This document shows positions 5,805 to 7,255 of a stretch of DNA of 7,255 bases, piece after piece. The DNA comes from Bacillota bacterium (GTDB taxonomy: Bacteria > Bacillota > Clostridia > Lachnospirales > Lachnospiraceae), in contig JAEZXP010000072.1 in the NCBI GenBank assembly GCA_023419655.1, forward strand, positions 1-7,255, in the 5' to 3' direction. Every line of letters starts with the position of its first letter. The stretch's first letter is position 1. The position numbers and the translations under genes are program-made. Under the pieces are notes generated by a model that did no database searches, was not told the origin of the DNA, and was given only the letters and a program-made list of their open reading frames with translations.

Positions 5805-7255
5805 TTAATTCTTAACCCTAAGTGCCCGGAAGGAATTAAGTATTGCGATGATTGTAACACCCACATCCCCGAATATAGCCGTCCACAGGTTTGTTATTCC
5901 TAAAGCACTTAATATAAGTATTACTATCTTAACACCGATTGCGAATGTAATATTTTGATTGGCAATCCCGATTATTTTCTTTGATATTCTTATCGCCTCC
6001 GGAATCTTGGAGGGTTCATCGGTCATAATAACTACATCCGCCGCTTCAATTGCAGCATCTGAGCCCAATGCTCCCATCGCAATTCCTATGTCCGCTCTGG
6101 CAAGGACAGGAGCATCATTGATTCCGTCACCAACATACGCCAGCTTCCCATTGCCGTGGTTTTGTGAAATTAGTTCCTCCAGCTTATCTACCTTATCACC
6201 GGGCAATAATTCCGCATATACCTTATCCAGACCCAGCCGTTTCGCCACCTGGTTTCCTACGCTCTTACTATCTCCCGTTAACATTACGGTCTCTTTTATT
6301 CCGGATTCCTTTAACTGCTTTATGGCCTGAGCAGAATCTTTCTTAATCTCATCTGCAATTAAGATATATCCCGCATATACATTATCTATCGCAACATGGA
6401 CAGCCGTACCGGCCGGCTCATGCTTCGTATATTCTATCCCCTTTAACCTCATCAGCTTTGTATTGCCTGCCAGAATCCTTTTACCTTGAACAACTGCCTC
6501 AATTCCGTGGCCTGCAATCTCTTCCACCTCTGAGATTTTTCCCTGGTCTATTTCCTTCCCATATGCTTTTCGGACAGATTGTGATATGGGATGGTTGGAG
6601 AAGCTTTCTGCATAAGCAGTAAGTTCCAAGAGCTCATCTTTTGAAATCCCCTCCGGATTAATCTCCTGAACCTCAAACACACCTTTGGTCAGGGTTCCTG
6701 TCTTATCAAAGACCATAACCTCTGCATTTGCCAGCGCTTCAAAATAATTACTTCCCTTTACCAGAATTCCTTTCTTTGACGCACCGCCTATTCCACTAAA
6801 GAAGGTTAAAGGAATAGAAATAACCAGCGCACATGGACACGAAACAACTAAAAATGATAACGCCCTGTAAATCCAGTCACTAAATTCTGCCTCTTTTATA
6901 AAAAGCGGCGGAAGAACTGCCAGCATCGCCGCAAGAATCACAACAACCGGCGTATAATATCTGGCAAACCTTGTGATAAACTGCTCGGAATGAGACTTCT
7001 TGCTGCTGGCATTCTCGACAAGGTCAAGTATCTTGCTTACTGTCGATTCCTCATACTCCCTGGTAACCTCCGCGGTTATAAGTCCATTGACATTAATGCA
7101 TCCGCTTAATATCTCATCGCCCGGCTCCACTTCACGGGGTACAGATTCTCCGGTCAGAGCAGACGTATCCACCATGGAATTGCCCTCGATTACTCTGGCA
7201 TCAAGGGGAATCCGCTCTCCGGCCTTTATTACTATAATATCTCCAACCCTTACCT
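5805..7255 (-). CDS. cadA: P1B-type heavy-metal (Zn/Cd/Pb) exporting ATPase, 5' end cut by window edge
   Basis: The frame stays open to the right edge: 482 residues are visible, beginning VRVGDIIVIKAGERIPLDAR inside the actuator domain, so the N-terminus (any metal-binding domain and the first helices) lies outside. The internal ATG at 7175 is not the start. In fragment numbering: TGES at 34-37 (actuator), a helix pair around 98-145 with the CPC ion site at 139-141 in SCPCALVISIPL, the phosphorylated aspartate D183 in DKTGTLT, the P1B-specific HP pair at 221-222, MLTGD at about 324-328 and GDGINDAP from 375. The last helices hold K442 and D463 (GDVG), the pattern of the Zn/Cd/Pb subgroup rather than copper pumps. 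It uses ATP to export divalent soft metals across the cytoplasmic membrane. No regulator is in view; it ends at a strong terminator. The symbol is by family; zntA would serve equally. Confidence 0.93.
   Translation of the reverse strand, partial: VRVGDIIVIKAGERIPLDARVIEGNSMVDTSALTGESVPREVEPGDEILSGCINVNGLITAEVTREYEESTVSKILDLVENASSKKSHSEQFITRFARYYTPVVVILAAMLAVLPPLFIKEAEFSDWIYRALSFLVVSCPCALVISIPLTFFSGIGGASKKGILVKGSNYFEALANAEVMVFDKTGTLTKGVFEVQEINPEGISKDELLELTAYAESFSNHPISQSVRKAYGKEIDQGKISEVEEIAGHGIEAVVQGKRILAGNTKLMRLKGIEYTKHEPAGTAVHVAIDNVYAGYILIADEIKKDSAQAIKQLKESGIKETVMLTGDSKSVGNQVAKRLGLDKVYAELLPGDKVDKLEELISQNHGNGKLAYVGDGINDAPVLARADIGIAMGALGSDAAIEAADVVIMTDEPSKIPEAIRISKKIIGIANQNITFAIGVKIVILILSALGITNLWTAIFGDVGVTIIAILNSFRALRVKN

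Noticed and set aside
5959..6346. Plus-strand open frames inside the ATPase gene
   Set aside because: Antisense of the conserved GDGIND and nucleotide-binding region; no independent coding evidence.

Overview
The window looks like chromosomal DNA of a spore-forming Clostridia, most likely the Lachnospiraceae. It is AT-rich with strong GGAGG-type ribosome binding sites. It carries a YyaC-type sporulation protein and a DUF5711-like membrane protein, and several proteins are membrane-anchored and of unknown function. This placement rests on gene content and composition; there is no rRNA or other phylogenetic marker. No tRNA, rRNA, CRISPR array, transposase or phage gene is visible.

Layout: seven protein genes, six on the minus strand and one (yyaC) on the plus strand. 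From the left edge: (1) a DUF5711-like protein with one membrane anchor and an extracytoplasmic propeller-like domain, cut by the window edge; (2) a 452-residue protein with a cytosolic domain resembling a catalytically dead MPN/JAMM fold, a 3 x 12-residue charged repeat, one transmembrane helix and a C-terminal LysM domain; (3) yyaC, divergent from gene 2; (4) a coiled-coil protein with two transmembrane helices, convergent with yyaC; (5) a small charged protein of unknown function; (6) a dCMP/cytidine deaminase-family enzyme; (7) the C-terminal two thirds or so of a P1B-type Zn/Cd/Pb-exporting ATPase, cut by the right edge.

Transcription: gene 4 has a good sigma-A-like promoter of its own. 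Genes 6 and 5 are co-directional and closely spaced, so may be co-transcribed. Gene 7 ends in a clear intrinsic terminator and gene 2 in a plausible one. The 264-bp region between genes 2 and 3 holds a perfect 14-bp palindrome, a thrice-repeated ATTTGGTA motif and a possible forespore-type (sigma-F-like) promoter for yyaC. The 91-bp convergent gap between yyaC and gene 4 is an unusual GC-richer nest of inverted repeats whose outermost arm supplies the stop codon of gene 4.

The most interesting item is gene 2: an MPN-like domain that keeps the VGW...GPG framework but lacks the metal-binding HxH, joined across the membrane to a peptidoglycan-binding LysM. It suggests a cytoplasm-to-wall adaptor. 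The divergent yyaC hints at, but does not prove, a link to sporulation.
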